Assembly (NCBI GenBank): GCA_024760905.1
Contig: CM045729.1
Coordinates: forward strand, 8,045,163-8,109,162
Direction: 5' to 3'
Length of the DNA: 64,000 bases
From: Plotosus lineatus
Lineage: Eukaryota > Chordata > Actinopteri > Siluriformes > Plotosidae
Under the pieces are notes generated by a model. The model was given only the letters and a program-made list of their open reading frames with translations. It was not told the origin of the DNA and searched no databases. Positions 21,981-34,065 of the stretch are shown one piece after another; the first letter of the stretch is position 1; each line of letters starts with the position of its first letter. The position numbers and the translations under genes were made by a program.

Positions 21981-23458
21981 ATGTTATCTAATATTGAGGG
22001 TACAGATATAGATGTCACTCTAACACCATCCCAGCCGACTATACCTAATGCTATTAAGTTTACAGAGAATGAGCGCATGCTCATTACAGAAGAACTTTCC
22101 CATATTTATGACAAAGGTATCATAGAAACATGTGAACATGTAGATGAGGAATTTATATCAAATATATTTTCTTGCATCAAGAAAAATGGTTCCTTGAGAA
22201 TCAGTTTGAACCTCAAAACATTGAACGACAGTGTTGAAACCTGCCAATTTAAAATGGATACTTTCAGATCTGCCATTTTCTGGTGGGAAAAGGGCTGCTA
22301 TTTTGCCTTTGTAGATTTAAAGGACGCCTACTTAAGTATTCCAGTAAGGCATGAAGAAAATAAATACAGTATTTGAGATTTGTCTGGAATGAAACTTTAT
22401 TTCAGTTTACTTGTCTTCCAAATGGGCTTGCGTCTGCACCTGGAATCTTTACTGAGCTGGTGAAACCAGTTTTCATCGCTTAGAAGTCAGGGGTTTCCAA
22501 ACACCTCCTACATTGATGACTCTCTTTTGATTGGTTTTACAAAACAACACTAAGGAAAATGTGGCAACCACGGTGAAGCATCTTGACAGTTTAGGTTTTA
22601 CTGTACATCCTGATCAGTCTGTTCTTACCCCAACTAAAGAAATTACATACCTTGGATTTGTTATCAACAGTGAGAGCATGACTGTTACATTGATGGAGGA
22701 CAAGAAGAGCAAAATTGTTCAAAAATGTCTGGAATAACTAAATGGTGAACGAGTTACCATCAGAGATTTGTTTGTTTTGATTGGTCAATTAATGTGGCTG
22801 CACAAGGAATGAAACATGCCCCTGTTTTCTCTAAATGAATTGAAATTCTCCAAAATCATGGCTTGAAATTAGCTAAAGGCAATTTTGACTCTATAGTGTT
22901 GCTTGATTCAGATTGTGTGTATGATTTAACTTAGTGGATAATAAATACAGGCAATTGCCCCAAACCAATTAATGTTCCTCAGCCAGACGTAGTAGTTAAG
23001 ACTGATGCATAAAAAACTGGTTGGGGAGGAGTGACAGACTGATCAAACTAGTACTAGGGGTTTATGCTCTGCTGAAGAAAGTGAACTTCATATCAATATT
23101 TTGGAACTAAAGGCAGCCTACTTCTGTGTACAAACTTTCTTTTCATTCCAGACAAGATATTCATATCAGGCTAATGTTAGCTAATACAACAGCGGTGTCA
23201 TATATGAACAATATGGGTGGGACGAAGGTTGGATGTAACAATGCCACGAAGGAACTGTGGCTATGGGCCACTGACATGAATATTTGGTTGTCAGCTGCTC
23301 ATTTGCCTGGGGTGCGTAACTATGAAGCAGATGACTGTTCAAGGAAGTTCTCAGATGACAAAGAATGGCACTTAAATGAACAGGCGTTTACACAAATGTG
23401 TGATGTGTTTGGGAAGCTGGTTAGAGAATTGTTTGCTTCCAGATTAAATACACAATAG
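21981..23458 (+). pseudogene. DIRS-like reverse transcriptase-RNase H, broken
   Basis: Frames at 21981-22376, 22531-22737 and 23126-23458 cover LRISLNLKTLND, FAFVDLKDAYLSIPVRHEE, a YIDD active site at about 22512, ITYLGFVINSE, and an RNase H-like part (KTDA near 23000, NILELKAAYF, AVSYMNNMGGT). These are the signatures of DIRS reverse transcriptases. In-frame stops at about 22375, 22736, 22925 and 23010 inactivate it. Confidence 0.8.
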
Positions 23459-23514
23459 AACAGATACATATCTTGGTGCCCTGACCCGATGCAGAAGCTG
23501 TTGATGCTTTTACT

Positions 23515-24390
23515 GTGTTTTGGGGAAATTCTTATGACTATATATTTTGCCCTTTCAGTGTGATTGGCAGAGTTCTGCACAAAGTAATTAATGAAGAGGC
23601 AGAAGTGCTCATGGTAGCACTGATATGGACAACTCAATTTTGGTTTACGAAGTTACTGGAATTATCAATAGAATGTCCAAGATTGCTGCCAAAATCTCAA
23701 TTCCTGTTATGGCTCCTCAATCTTCCACAGTTTCGACATCCACGCCATAAGAAACTCAAACTAGCAGCATTCAGACTATCAGAGAAGGCTTGGAAAGTCA
23801 GGGCCTTTCACCATCAATTACAAACATTATCCTGCAGTCATGGAGACATGCGACACACCAGCAATATAGGACATATTAGTGATAGTGGTTGTGTTTATGC
23901 ATTGCAAGGGGCGTTGATCCCCTTTCACCACCTTTGGGTGAGGCTTTGCATTTATGGTCAGTGTTATATGACTCTGGTTTTGGATACTCTGCAATTAATA
24001 CAGCTAGATCAACTTTATCTAATTTACCCAGATATAATGTCACTTGGAAGGTACAGCATGTGTTGTTGTATTTGAGAGATCAATTGACATGTGAATTGTT
24101 AAAAGGATTGACACTTAAGTTGTCCATGCTTACCCTGCTTTTATCAGGGCAAAGAATTCAGGCCGTCCATCTTATTGACATTAGAAATGTAGATATTTCT
24201 GATGACTGTAAAAAATAGAATTGGGGATCTCCTCAGACAGACTCGAACTGGTTTTCACCAAGATGAACTCTCTCTCCAGAGCTATACGCCTGATCAGAGA
24301 CTGGGTGTTGTCAGTGTGATGAAGCTATATCTGGATATGACTCACGACCTCAGGAGACGAGACAGCTTTGTTCATAAGTATTACTAGACC
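23515..24390 (+). pseudogene. DIRS-like tyrosine recombinase, C-terminally damaged
   Basis: Frames at 23515-24075, 23889-24218 and 24202-24387 cover the recombinase. LTLKLSMLTLLLSGQRIQAVHLIDIRN carries the first catalytic Arg (in GQR). The frame then stops at 24385 and the downstream H-x-x-R and nucleophilic Tyr cannot be found before the right terminal repeat, so it is inactive. Recombinases of this type integrate a circular DNA intermediate without leaving target duplications. Confidence 0.7.
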
Positions 24391-24545
24391 TCACAAAAAA
24401 GTGAGCAATGAAGTACTGATGGATTACGTGCCCACCCTTCCCACCCTGGCTGGGACATATGAAATCATATTTCTACACTCTAAAACTTGATATTCTGCAC
24501 ATGCGCATCTCACGTAATCCCTCAGTTCTTCATTGGTCGGTAGAA

Positions 24546-24945
24546 TTACAATCAAATATCAACTTACAGGTAAGTCTCATTTAATTGTGTAATCAAAGTC
24601 CCCCAAAACACAGACCATAACAAAAAGGACATAAAAGAAAAAGAAATGTGGATAAACAAAACAAAATGAGAAACATGCTACACAACAGTAAATAAAATCA
24701 AACACGCAAACATTCTAAACATTACCTTAGGTAATGTACTGGAATAATAATTGAAATTGAAAAATACTTTAATAGTGGAGTGTTTTACATTTCATACATT
24801 TGCGAAATATTGGGGAGTAAAAACAGGGGGTTGACTAAGTGGGTATCAGAGGGTTGCAGGGGCCTACCTACAAAATGGAGCTTATATTACAACAGGATAT
24901 CCTTTAGGAGATTATAATGCTGGAACACAGACTGGACGAGAGTCT
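24546..24945. other. Non-coding sequence before copy B
   Basis: AT-rich, no gene and no repeat I can name. Confidence 0.5.
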
Positions 24946-26339
24946 AGAACACCTGGATAGGAAATAAAAGCGAATCAAAAAAGGATAATTCAGTATCCCA
25001 CCGAAAATCAAGCTACTGTGACTAATACTGTAGGGTCATCGCTTCTTTGAAGTGGCAAGTGGAAGGTGGTTAAATTGATTCAGGATCAGAAGCCTCAGGA
25101 GCAGCCAGATGTGAACAAGACAAGACAGTAATTTTGAAATTGAAGTGAGTGAAAACTAGTGCCCAGTGTACTTGCCAAGAATTGAGTAATTTCTTGTGCT
25201 GGATGCATTTGAAGTTGTGATGATTGGTGTACAGGACAAAAATCTGCCATGCGCCGTCTAACCACTAAGGCCACATCTATAATTTCACAAGTGGTCACAC
25301 ACATATTGCTAAAAGCAGTCTTCCCGTTCTTCACCTGCTGAAATAAGATGTGTGAAGTTTACCAGCTGTTCAATTGCTGATTGGATGAGGAGCGTAACAC
25401 CAGGAGAGACCAAGCTGAAGTGTTGAGGTTGAGAAGGAATGAGGAATTGAATAAGCTCAGAATGGCTGGGCAGTGTGTCAAGGTTTATAAGCTATACAGC
25501 ATGAGTAACTAAGGTGTTAATGACAGAGGGAATATCAAGGGCATTGATAATGACATACTGGGCCAAAGCGACAACAGGGAGCAAGGTCATGAGGGACTAT
25601 TACACACAGTTGCCAAAAAGACCAGCTTCTAATAGAAACTCAAACTGGTTGTAAAGAAACAGGCAAAGTAAATTGAGCATCGGAAGAAATCAAGGGAGAT
25701 TCTTGGCTATTGCATAAAAAGTACTTGGTGAGCCACAGTTTTCTGTCCCTGCAGTATAGCATCCTGAACCCATTAAACCACCTTGCACTTGCCCCATCAA
25801 AGAATCAATTATACTACTTTGCCTACTTTGTCAGCAGTTGGTGTGCACCTTTTCAAACGAACAATTCCTATCTGCATATGGGCTCAATTCTGGTCATTTC
25901 TGGGAAAGGTGTGACGGATGAATCCCCATGTGCTGATGTTCACTAGATTTAGTCAGAAACATGGAGAAGAGAGGCTATCAGGACATTCTAATCAGAAGAC
26001 ATGTTCCTGGGGTGCTGGTCCAGGCTTGTAGCCAGAGAGATTGCTGACTCATGAAGAAAGTAAAGTTGGAGGTAATTTGCCCTCCCTTTTGTCCAACAAC
26101 ATCTACACAATGTAGTGCCTTCCCTGCGAGGCACTAGACCACCATAGATACGTACTGTTAGGTCCTGAAATTAAGCAAAGAACAGCTCACTATCCAGTAG
26201 TATTGGAATCAGAGAGGTGGAACAAAGGCTGAGTTTGAAAGTCACAAGAGGTGCAGATGCAAGTGGAAGTGTCTGGATTGCTGGCGACATGTGAGAATGT
26301 AAATGAACTCTGTGAATGCCTCAGTGAGCTAATCTAGGT

Positions 26340-26570
26340 GTACTCTCTGTCCCTCCAAGCACAAGTGGAAATTTAGGTTCTCGTCTGTCAACAAGTAATG
26401 TCCCACTGCAGGTGCAACTTTTGCTGGGTCTGTTCATCTGTGATTGTAGTGCTGTGAGTAATGACATACCTGCCAGGGTCAAACAGAACTGCGAGAAGAA
26501 AAAGCCCTGGATTTCAAGTCCAAGTGCAAGTCTGGATTCGTTTGTGGTGCTTCCTGGTAGACACAAACAG
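26340..26570 (-). repeat. Unclassified interspersed repeat, second copy
   Basis: Reverse complement of the repeat at 7725-7935. It is not present at the homologous place in copy A. Confidence 0.7.
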
Positions 26571-26704
26571 ACAGACAGGTAAACATGACACTGAACAGAG
26601 AACCATCTCTGAATCAGACTGGGCTTAAAAGGAATAATGGAAACACAAAACAACCACTGAGAACTGGACACTATGTAAAACATTTCTAAACAAAACAGAG
26701 ACTG

Positions 26705-26990
26705 CAGGATGGCATCTCTTGAAGGTTCTTAGTTCGAGTGCTGCACTCAGAGAAACCATTTCGGTGTGGAGCTTGCATGTTCTCCTAGTGCTTGCATAGG
26801 TCTCCTCCTGGTTCTCCAGTTTTCTTGCACAGTCCAAAGATATGCACATTTGGCTAATTGGCTGTTCCCAACATGAATAGTTGTGTGCTATGCCCAGTGA
26901 TGGATCAGGAAGCTGTTCGCGGTGTACCCATATTCACTTAGTCTGTTCTAGCAGGCATAGTAGGATTAGAGGCAACAAGGACGTGACCAC
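26705..26990 (+). repeat. Degenerate SINE (family II)
   Basis: TTAGTTCGAGTGC-like B box remnant followed by 'ttgcatgttctcctagtgc' and 'ttctccagttttcttgc', the standard body, and a degraded tail. Confidence 0.55.
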
Positions 26991-27200
26991 TACAACGTAG
27001 TATACACAGCTATACTGTTACTGTGGCATAGTTCATTCGTTAATTTTCTAAACCGATTGATTCTAATTAGGGTTGCAGGAGGCTGGTGCCCATCTCAGCC
27101 AACTGTTGATGAAGGCAGGCGAGATACACCCTGGATAACTTACCAGGCCTGTAGCATAGTCTTGGTTTAAAAATCTAAATTGGCCTTCGCTGTACTGATG

Positions 27201-27598
27201 CTCTTCCGTGTTGGGAGATTTGATCTTATCCGAGTGATATTTTAAAGCTTGTTTGTGGTATGGGGCAGTGGTGGTCTAGTGGTATAAAGCGCTGGATCGC
27301 TTATCCTAGGGTTGGGGGTTTGAGTCCCACTTTCCACAAGGTTGTCACTGTCCCCACAGTGCGGCTAACTGGGTTATCAAAGGCCGGCCATGTCTCTCAC
27401 TGTCTATGGTGAGAGGCATGTAAAGAATCATTGCTGACTTTCGACAAGAGTAGGCTGCAAAGCTGTCAGTGTGTTTCCACCCTGTGATAGCCTGGCGAGC
27501 AGTCCAGGGTGTACTCTGCCCTCGCCCGGAGTCGGCTGGGATGGGCACCAGCCTCCCCGCAACCCTAATTAAGATTAAGTGGTTACAGAAAATGATGA
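27201..27598 (+). repeat. SINE (family I) insertion specific to copy B
   Basis: Bounded by TGTACTGATG at 27191-27200 and 27599-27608. Copy A has one TGTACTGATG at about 3010 and no insert. The tRNA head starts at about 27265 with A box TGGTCTAGTGG and B box GGTTTGAGTCC. The 3' tail is of the L2-like type (CCCTAATTAAGATTAAGTGG, then GAAAATGATGATG). About 60 bases of unrelated sequence lie between the left target duplication and the tRNA head. Confidence 0.85.
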
Positions 27599-28062
27599 TG
27601 TACTGATGCCACTTTATCTACTCAAATTTCACTTTAATTTCAATACGAAGTCAGGTGGTAATATGGAGGAGTTCCACTGAAAAAGTATGTGTAACATGCA
27701 GAGTTCCTCAAAGCTGTTTTGTGCCCAAAAGATGTACAGATGTTTTCTATAGTAAGACTAATTGATGTTTACATAAATAAAGCATCAATGAGAATATGTT
27801 GTACCATGTTGGTCACACAGGCAGATAAATAAAATCCAAAGCAAATTTAATATTAGGTTTCAGAACAGTATTATCTGCTCTGAGACCTTGTGAGTTTGTC
27901 TGCTGAAGGCGTTGAACCACACCCAGCTGTCAGAATGTTGCAGCTCAGGTATTATGCACTGCAATTCTTTGTACTGCTGAGAGAAAATCAGTGATGTGTT
28001 TTGGTGTGTTTGTTTTTACCTCTGAATTTCTGATTTAATATCTCAGATTTTTTTTCCGGCAG

Positions 28063-29213
28063 GACGCAGGAAAAGGTGGAAGCACGCACTGGTGGCTCTA
28101 CTCACCTCAATCACGCTGTTTTTTTTAATAACACTGCCAAAAGGCATACCAAACGACATCAAATACAAAACTGGCAAATTAGATTCACAACCTGAACCTC
28201 AGACATTACCAGAATGGAGGTGGAACTCATCACACCTATGTGAGCGCAATACATCTGCATCCAAATTCAAAGAGTTTAGCTCTTTACCTGAGCACATCAA
28301 AGATTTCCTGTTTTACAAACACTGTCGTCATTTCCCGATGCTGCTCAATGTTCCTGATAAGTGCGGTGGCCCAAAAAACTCCGATAATGTTTTTCTGCTG
28401 CTGGTGATTAAAACTTCTCCACCCAACTACGACCGGCGGGAGGTTCTGCGGAAAACCTGGGCATATGAGAGACTTCAGAGTGGCAAGTGGATTCGCACCG
28501 TGTTCCTAGCTGGAACCAGTGGACACGGTTTTGAGAAGAAAAGACTAAATAGCCTCCTGGAGCTGGAGAACTCTGAGAACCGGGATATTCTTCAGTGGGA
28601 TTTTACAGATACCTTTTTCAACCTCACACTGAAACAGGTCTTATTCATGGAGTGGATGGAGAGGTTTTGCCCCAATGTGCACTTTCTCCTTAATGGAGAT
28701 GATGACATTTTCGCCAACACAGACAATATGGTGCAGTATCTCTTAGGGTTAGGTGATGATGGCAGCAAACACCTATTTACCGGCCAAGTGATTCGATATG
28801 TCGGGCCAATCAGGAATCCCCACAGTAAATATTATATCCCAGTTCAAATTCAAAAATCGGACAGGTACCCTCCATATTGTGGTGGAGGCGGCTTCCTGAT
28901 GTCACGTTTCACTTCCAGAACTATCTACAACATGTCTCATTCCATCAGTCTGCTCCCCATCGATGATGTTTACATGGGAATGTGTCTAGAAAAGGCTGGA
29001 TTAAAACCTACCTCTCATATTGCAGTGATGACAGCAGGCCTTCGTGTTCCTTCAGTAAAACTGGACAGATACGACCCATGCTACTACCGTGAGGTTCTCC
29101 TGGTCCACAGGTTCCTCCCACACCAGATTCGTATTATGTGGCATGAAATCCATCAGAAAGATTTGGTTTGTCATAAGATCTCGTCTATTGCTCTGAATGA
29201 GGAGAGACTGTGA
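28063..29213 (+). CDS. b3gnt3-like: B3GNT3-like beta-1,3-N-acetylglucosaminyltransferase, last coding exon, copy B
   Basis: Paralogue of 3468-4624, open for about 382 codons with TGA at 29211-29213. It has the same layout: basic N-terminus from the acceptor (RRKRWKH), hydrophobic anchor, sequon-bearing stem, RREVLRKTW, LNGDDDIFANTDN, YPPYCGGGG, PIDDVYMGMC. It is one residue shorter in a divergent loop (LLGLGDDGSKH against LLGLEDNDGSKH) and differs just after it (GQVIRYVGPIRNPHSKYY), a region next to the active site that could change acceptor preference. As in copy A there is no ATG: the exon starts in phase 1 after CCGGCAG at 28062. The basic RRKRWKH before the anchor is typical of the cytoplasmic side of Golgi type II enzymes; copy A has a more diverged version. 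No stop or frameshift is seen, so the gene may be functional. Confidence 0.88.
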
Positions 29214-29289
29214 GAAGAGAGAAATAGATCTCTTTCAGCTCAGTTTACTTTCTGAGATACAACACAATAAGAAAAGGGCAGTGGTTCTA

Positions 29290-29640
29290 TTGAGGGTGGC
29301 ACAAAGGTATAGTGCATAGAACATCCTCTTTCACAGCAAGAAGGTCCTGAGTTTGATTCCCAGGCTTGGTGAATAAGTTTATGTGTGGTGTTTATATGTT
29401 CTCCCCATGGTTGTGTGGGTTTCCTCTGAGTACTCTAGTTTTCTCCCACAGTTCAAAGACAAACCCATTGGATGAATTGCCTGTTCCATTTTTTCCCTGA
29501 GGTGCGAGTCAGATTGTGAATTTTTGTGTGTGTGTGTGTTGGCCCAGCAATAGACAGTTGTTCAGGGTGCACCCCACCTTCACCTAGAGCTGGCTTGGAT
29601 CGGCTCCATCCTCCCTTTGACCACAGTACAATTATGCAGT
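29290..29640 (+). repeat. SINE (family II) downstream of gene copy B
   Basis: Counterpart of 4697-5035, with the same position relative to the gene end. Confidence 0.75.
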
Positions 29641-29702
29641 TAAAGGTGCTGCCATACATACTGTATGCATTCACCGCATTTGATATGAAGCACCTAAATA
29701 AT

Positions 29703-30560
29703 ATACAGTGGTACCTCGACTTATAAGCGTCCATAATAACGAATTTTTCATGATACGAGCTTCGATCGCACTAAAAATCTGCCCCAACCAACGAGCAAAT
29801 TTTCTACTCACAAGCTCTGCTGGGCAAATAACTTTTTTGTGTTGATTAGCCTTGTATTACCTCTGTTTGTATTCCTCCGAGCTCCAAGAATGCCTCGTGC
29901 AGTACTTCTCAATTATTTTCTGTGATGCCCCTTATACCAACCCACCCCCCACCCCCATTAGTGCCCCAAGTGCGACCATAAAGTGTTTACTCCACTTCAT
30001 ATAATTTGCTTGGTGCTTTTTCCCTACACTACAAAAAACACAGTGAGAGCGCCACTTCCAATCTGGTGTAGAAGTATGTACAATCATGCTTATAAAGCTG
30101 GTCCACCTGTCCTTGATGCTAAAAAAATTAGGGCCGGTATTTGTCATGTGCACACACACAAAAGTTTTTCTTTTCTGTGGTTTGGATTTTGTGCCCTTTT
30201 TAGTCTTATTTTTTGTTGTGCATATCCCAATGTTTCTAAGATGGGTCGTAAGAAGGTGTCTGATGTATTCAAGAGAAGAAAATTGATTTCTCCTGAAATG
30301 AAGCTTGAAATCAGAGATAAACATGAAAAAGGAGTCGGCGTGGCCGATCTGTTTAAGGAGTTTGGGAAGAATGCATCAAGCATCTATACAATTCTCAAAT
30401 AGAAGGCCATGTTGAAGACTGTCAATCCAGCAAAGGGGGTTAGTATTTTATCTGAGGAATGATCAGGACTCAGTGATGACATGAAGAGGCTTCTCCTATT
30501 GTGGATCAAGTCAAAAGAGATCAACGGCGATAGGAGTACGTACGGCCAAGCAGCAGAAGA
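29703..30560 (+). mobile_element. Tigger-like DNA transposon fragment
   Basis: The left end ACAGTGGTACCTCGACTTAT at 29703 interrupts the duplicated flank. From 30241 the plus strand encodes an N-terminal pogo-type DNA-binding region (MGRKKVSDVFKRRKL, SPEMKLEIRDKHEKGVGVADL), a stop at 30400, then NPAKGVSILSEE and MKRLLLLWIK. The catalytic part and the right end are not joined to it here. 30560-30912 has only low-complexity AT-rich sequence. Confidence 0.75.
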
Positions 30561-30912
30561 CAAGTGATCAAAATTAGTGAAGTGAAATAAAACAGTTAAA
30601 AAATCCAAAAAAATGAAAATAAATAAATAAATAAATAAAAAGTTTTAAAAAATTAGTAGTGTAAGTTATGTTAAGTTCTATGTTTAAGTTCAGACGCACT
30701 TAGTGTATTGTTTATTTCCTTATTGTTTATTCTTGTTTTATTATTTATTATTAGGAGTGGGTATTTCTTAGATTTTATGTATTGCTATATATTTTGATTT
30801 GTAGCATGTATTGCGAGAGCGTGTTCTTGAGAGTATTTATTTTTATTTCAAAAAAAGAAATAAACACATTAAAAACTTTGTTTTTAGTAATTAAAATAAT
30901 AACTCTGAGCAT

Positions 30913-31256
30913 TCAGGGGCAGTGGTGGTTGAGTGGTATAGGGCGCTGGATCGCTGATCCAAAGGTTGGGGATTCGAGTCCCACTCTCCGCAAGGGTGTC
31001 ACTGTCCCCCCAATGCAGCTAACTGGGTTATCAAAGGCCGGCCATGTCTCTCACTGTCTATGTTGTGAGACATGGAAAAAAAAACATTGCTGACTTTCGA
31101 CAAGAGTAGGCTGCAAAGCCGTCGGTGTGTTTCTGCTTTGCGATGGCCTGGCGAGCTGTCCAGGGTGTACTCTGCCCTCGCCCGAAGTTGGCTAGGATGG
31201 GCACCAGCCTCCCCACGACCTTAATTAGGATGAAGCGGTTACAGAAAATGAACAGC
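30913..31256 (+). repeat. SINE (family I), L2-like tail
   Basis: A box variant TGGTTGAGTGG, B box GATTCGAGTCC, tail ending GAAGCGGTTACAGAAAATGAA. Target duplication ACTCTGAGCAT (30902-30912) and ACTCTAAGCAT (31257-31267), one mismatch. Confidence 0.85.
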
Positions 31257-31267
31257 ACTCTAAGCAT

Positions 31268-31870
31268 CAGAAAAGATCATGTGCTTTTATTAGCATGTTG
31301 TGAAGCCTTAAACATTAATGCATGCTTATTAAATTTTTAAGGTGGGATTAAAGGTGGAGCATCACCCGCGCATGGGAATAACTGCATCATGTACAACTAG
31401 ACCTCATCAGACTTGTGACCCGATGAGCGGTATATTGATCTATCTATACTAGTATATAAGTATATTAATGCCATCATAGCGATGCGCATACGCCTGCTGG
31501 GCACGTGTTGCACATATAACACTTACAGTGACACTGAAGACGCCAGACGACGTCCGTCAAACTTGAAAACTTTACAATAACAACATGCAAGATCATTTAT
31601 CATACAAATCCCATTAATTTGATCATTATGCTGGAGAGAACTGGAATGTAATTTAGCAGACTCTGGGACTGATTTTGAGCATGTTGAGCCTCAGGCTGAG
31701 TTTGCACGTTGTGTGGCCATTTTTTTCAGTGTGCCTACAGAGATATTATACACTGTTGTATACTCAAACAGGTCTTCAAGTGTTATAATGCCACCTGGAT
31801 CATCTCAAAATACCATGAACTGATTAGTATACGACATGAGGTGTTTATTAGAATTAGCATTATGTATTAG
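31268..31870. other. Non-coding
   Basis: I see no gene or named repeat in this stretch. Confidence 0.5.
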
Positions 31871-31874
31871 CTTC

Positions 31875-32190
31875 TTGGGCAGCATGGTGGTGTAGTGGTT
31901 AGCGTGTCCACCTCACAACAAGAAGGCCGGGGTTCGGTTCCAGGCCTGGGCGTTTCTGTGCGGAGTTTGCATGTTCTCCCCGTGCTTGCATGGGTTTCCT
32001 CTGGGTACTCCAGTTTCCTCCCACGGTCCAAAAAAAACATGCACAGTAGGATATTTGGCTGTTTTAAATTGCCCGTAGGTTTGCAGAAGGCAATGGCAAA
32101 CCACTGCATTATCCTTGCCAATAAAACCTCCATGAAGATGATGATCAAGGCGTTATCCTTCATAGCAGGTCACCAAGAGTCGTCCTACGA
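31875..32190 (+). repeat. SINE (family II)
   Basis: tRNA-like head GTGGTGTAGTGGTTAGCGTG with B box GGTTCGGTTCC, then the 'tttgcatgttctccccgtgc' body. Confidence 0.8.
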
Positions 32191-32279
32191 CTTGGAAGCT
32201 ACCAGACCAGACCATTAGTGTCTTAGTGTCTGTGAACATATGGGTTAATATTAGTACTATGATATGGATGAGCATTTAT

Positions 32280-33745
32280 AGAGTAGCAAGGATTAGTAAG
32301 GGTGAAGTGAAGAGGGCATTGAACAGGATGAAGAGTGGAAAGGCAGTTGGTCCTGTTGACATACCGGTGGAGGTATGGAAGTGTCGAGGAGAGGTAGCAG
32401 TAGACTTTTTGACAAGAACATTCAATACGGTCTTAGAGAGTGAGCAGATGCTGGAGGAATGGAGGAGAAGTGTGCTGGTGCCCATTTTTAAGAACAAGGG
32501 AGCTGTGCAAAGTTGAACTACAGAGGGATAAAGTTAATGAGCCATACAATGAAGTTATGGGAAAGAATAGTGGAAGCTAGACTAAGGGCAGAGGTCAACA
32601 TTTGTGAACAACAGTTTGGTTTCATGCCAAGAAAGAGCACCACAGATACAGTGTTTGCCTTGAGGATGTTAATAGAGAAGTTCAGAGAAGGCCAGAGGGA
32701 GCTGCATTGTGCCTTTGTGGATCTGGAGAAAGCATATGACAGGGTGCCGAGAGAGGAACTGTGGTATTGCATGAGGAAGTCTGGAGTGGCAGAGAAGTAT
32801 GTTAGAGTGGTGCAGGACATGTATAAGAGATGTAAGACAGTGGTGAGGTGTGCTGTCAGTGTGACAGAAGAGTTCAAGGTGGAGGTGGGACTGTATCAGC
32901 TCTGAGCCTCTTCTTGTTTGCTATGGCGATGGACAGGCTGACAGACAGGGTTAGACAAGAATCTCCACAGACTATGATGTTACAGATTGTGATCTGTAGT
33001 GAAAGCAGAGAACAAGTGAAGGAAAATCTAGAGGTAGGGGTATGCACTGGAAAGGAGAGAGATGAAGGTTAGCCCCAGTAAGGTCGAATACATGTGTGAA
33101 CAAGAAGGACCCAAGAGGAACGGTGAGATTACAGGGAGCAGAGATAAGGAAGGTGAAGGATTTTAAGTACTTAGGCTCAACAGTCCAGAGAAATGGAGAG
33201 TGTCAAAAAGAGGTGAAGAAGCGTGTGCAGGCAGGTTGGAATGGATGGAGAAAAGTGTCCAGTGTGATGTGTGATAGGAAGGTATCGGCAAGAATGAAAG
33301 GAAATGTGTACGAGATGGTGATGAGGCCAGCAATGCTGTATGGTTTACAAACCGAGGCGCTGAGGAAAAGAGAGGAGGCAGAGCTGGAGGTAGCAGAGAT
33401 GAAAATGTTGGGAGTAACGAGGATGGATAGGATCAGGAATGAGTACATCAGAGGGACAGCACATGTAAGAGGTTTTGAAGACAAAGTTAGAGAGGCTCGA
33501 TTGAGATGGTTTGGACATGTACAGAGGAGGGATTGTGACTATATTGGCAGTAGGATGCTGAGGTTGGAACGACCAAGCGGAAGGCCTAGAGGAAGACCAA
33601 AGAGGAGATTTATGGATGTGGTGAAGGAGAACAAGAAGGTAGTTATTGTGAGAGAAGAAGATGCAGAAGATAGGGTGAGATGGAGGCAGATGATTCGCTG
33701 TGGCGACCTCTGAAGGGAACAGCCGAAAGGCAAAGAAGAAGAAAG
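32280..33745 (+). pseudogene. RTE-type LINE reverse transcriptase region, 5'-truncated and broken
   Basis: Sense copy starting in the linker before the reverse transcriptase (RISKGEVKRALNRM) and running to the 3' end (TGTGGCGACCTCTGAAGGGAACAGCCG). Frames at 32226-32516, 32513-32905 and 33096-33713 are separated by shifts. The FADD site has been deleted (MMLQIVICSE at about 32975). The endonuclease is absent. Confidence 0.88.
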
Positions 33746-34065
33746 AAGTGTCGTTTACATTCGCATCAGTACTATAATATGGCTTAGCATTTATAGTGTA
33801 GCATATATTAGTATCAGTACTGTAATATGGATGAGCATAATATGGATTAGAATTTATATAGTAACATGGATTAGCATCAATACTGATTAACATTTATGCA
33901 CAACAATGGATTGACACCAGTACTGTAATATGAATTAACATCAATACTGTAGAGTATATTAATCTCATGTAAAAGTTTTGTGATGTATCCCATTGAGAGG
34001 TGTAATTAAACATTGATGCTCCTCCTGCCTGTATCTCCTTCACTATTTTTTAGCCATGGAAGCCT
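33746..34065. other. Non-coding, short imperfect repeats
   Basis: Contains recurring 'cagtactgtaatatggatta'-like units of about 30-45 bases between 33768 and 33950. No gene. Confidence 0.55.

Larger units (their letters stand above)
17475..24545 (+). mobile_element. DIRS-like tyrosine-recombinase retrotransposon
   Basis: Inverted terminal repeats: 17517-17541 and 24488-24512 are reverse complements at 24 of 25 positions (core ATGCGCATG), with weaker pairing further out. Inside, in sense order, are a gag-like region, a reverse transcriptase plus RNase H, and a tyrosine recombinase. This order with inverted termini is that of DIRS elements. It is interrupted by a Rex3 LINE (17803-20402) and a tRNA-like insert (21497-21568). 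Outer boundaries are approximate to about 40 bases. Confidence 0.8.
24946..29702. repeat. Segmental duplication, copy B
   Basis: Homologous to 1-5100 throughout. Copy-specific material includes about 850 bases at 26150-26990, with an unclassified repeat and a SINE-like segment, and the SINE insertion at 27201-27598. No gene other than the exon at 28063 is supported. Confidence 0.85.
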
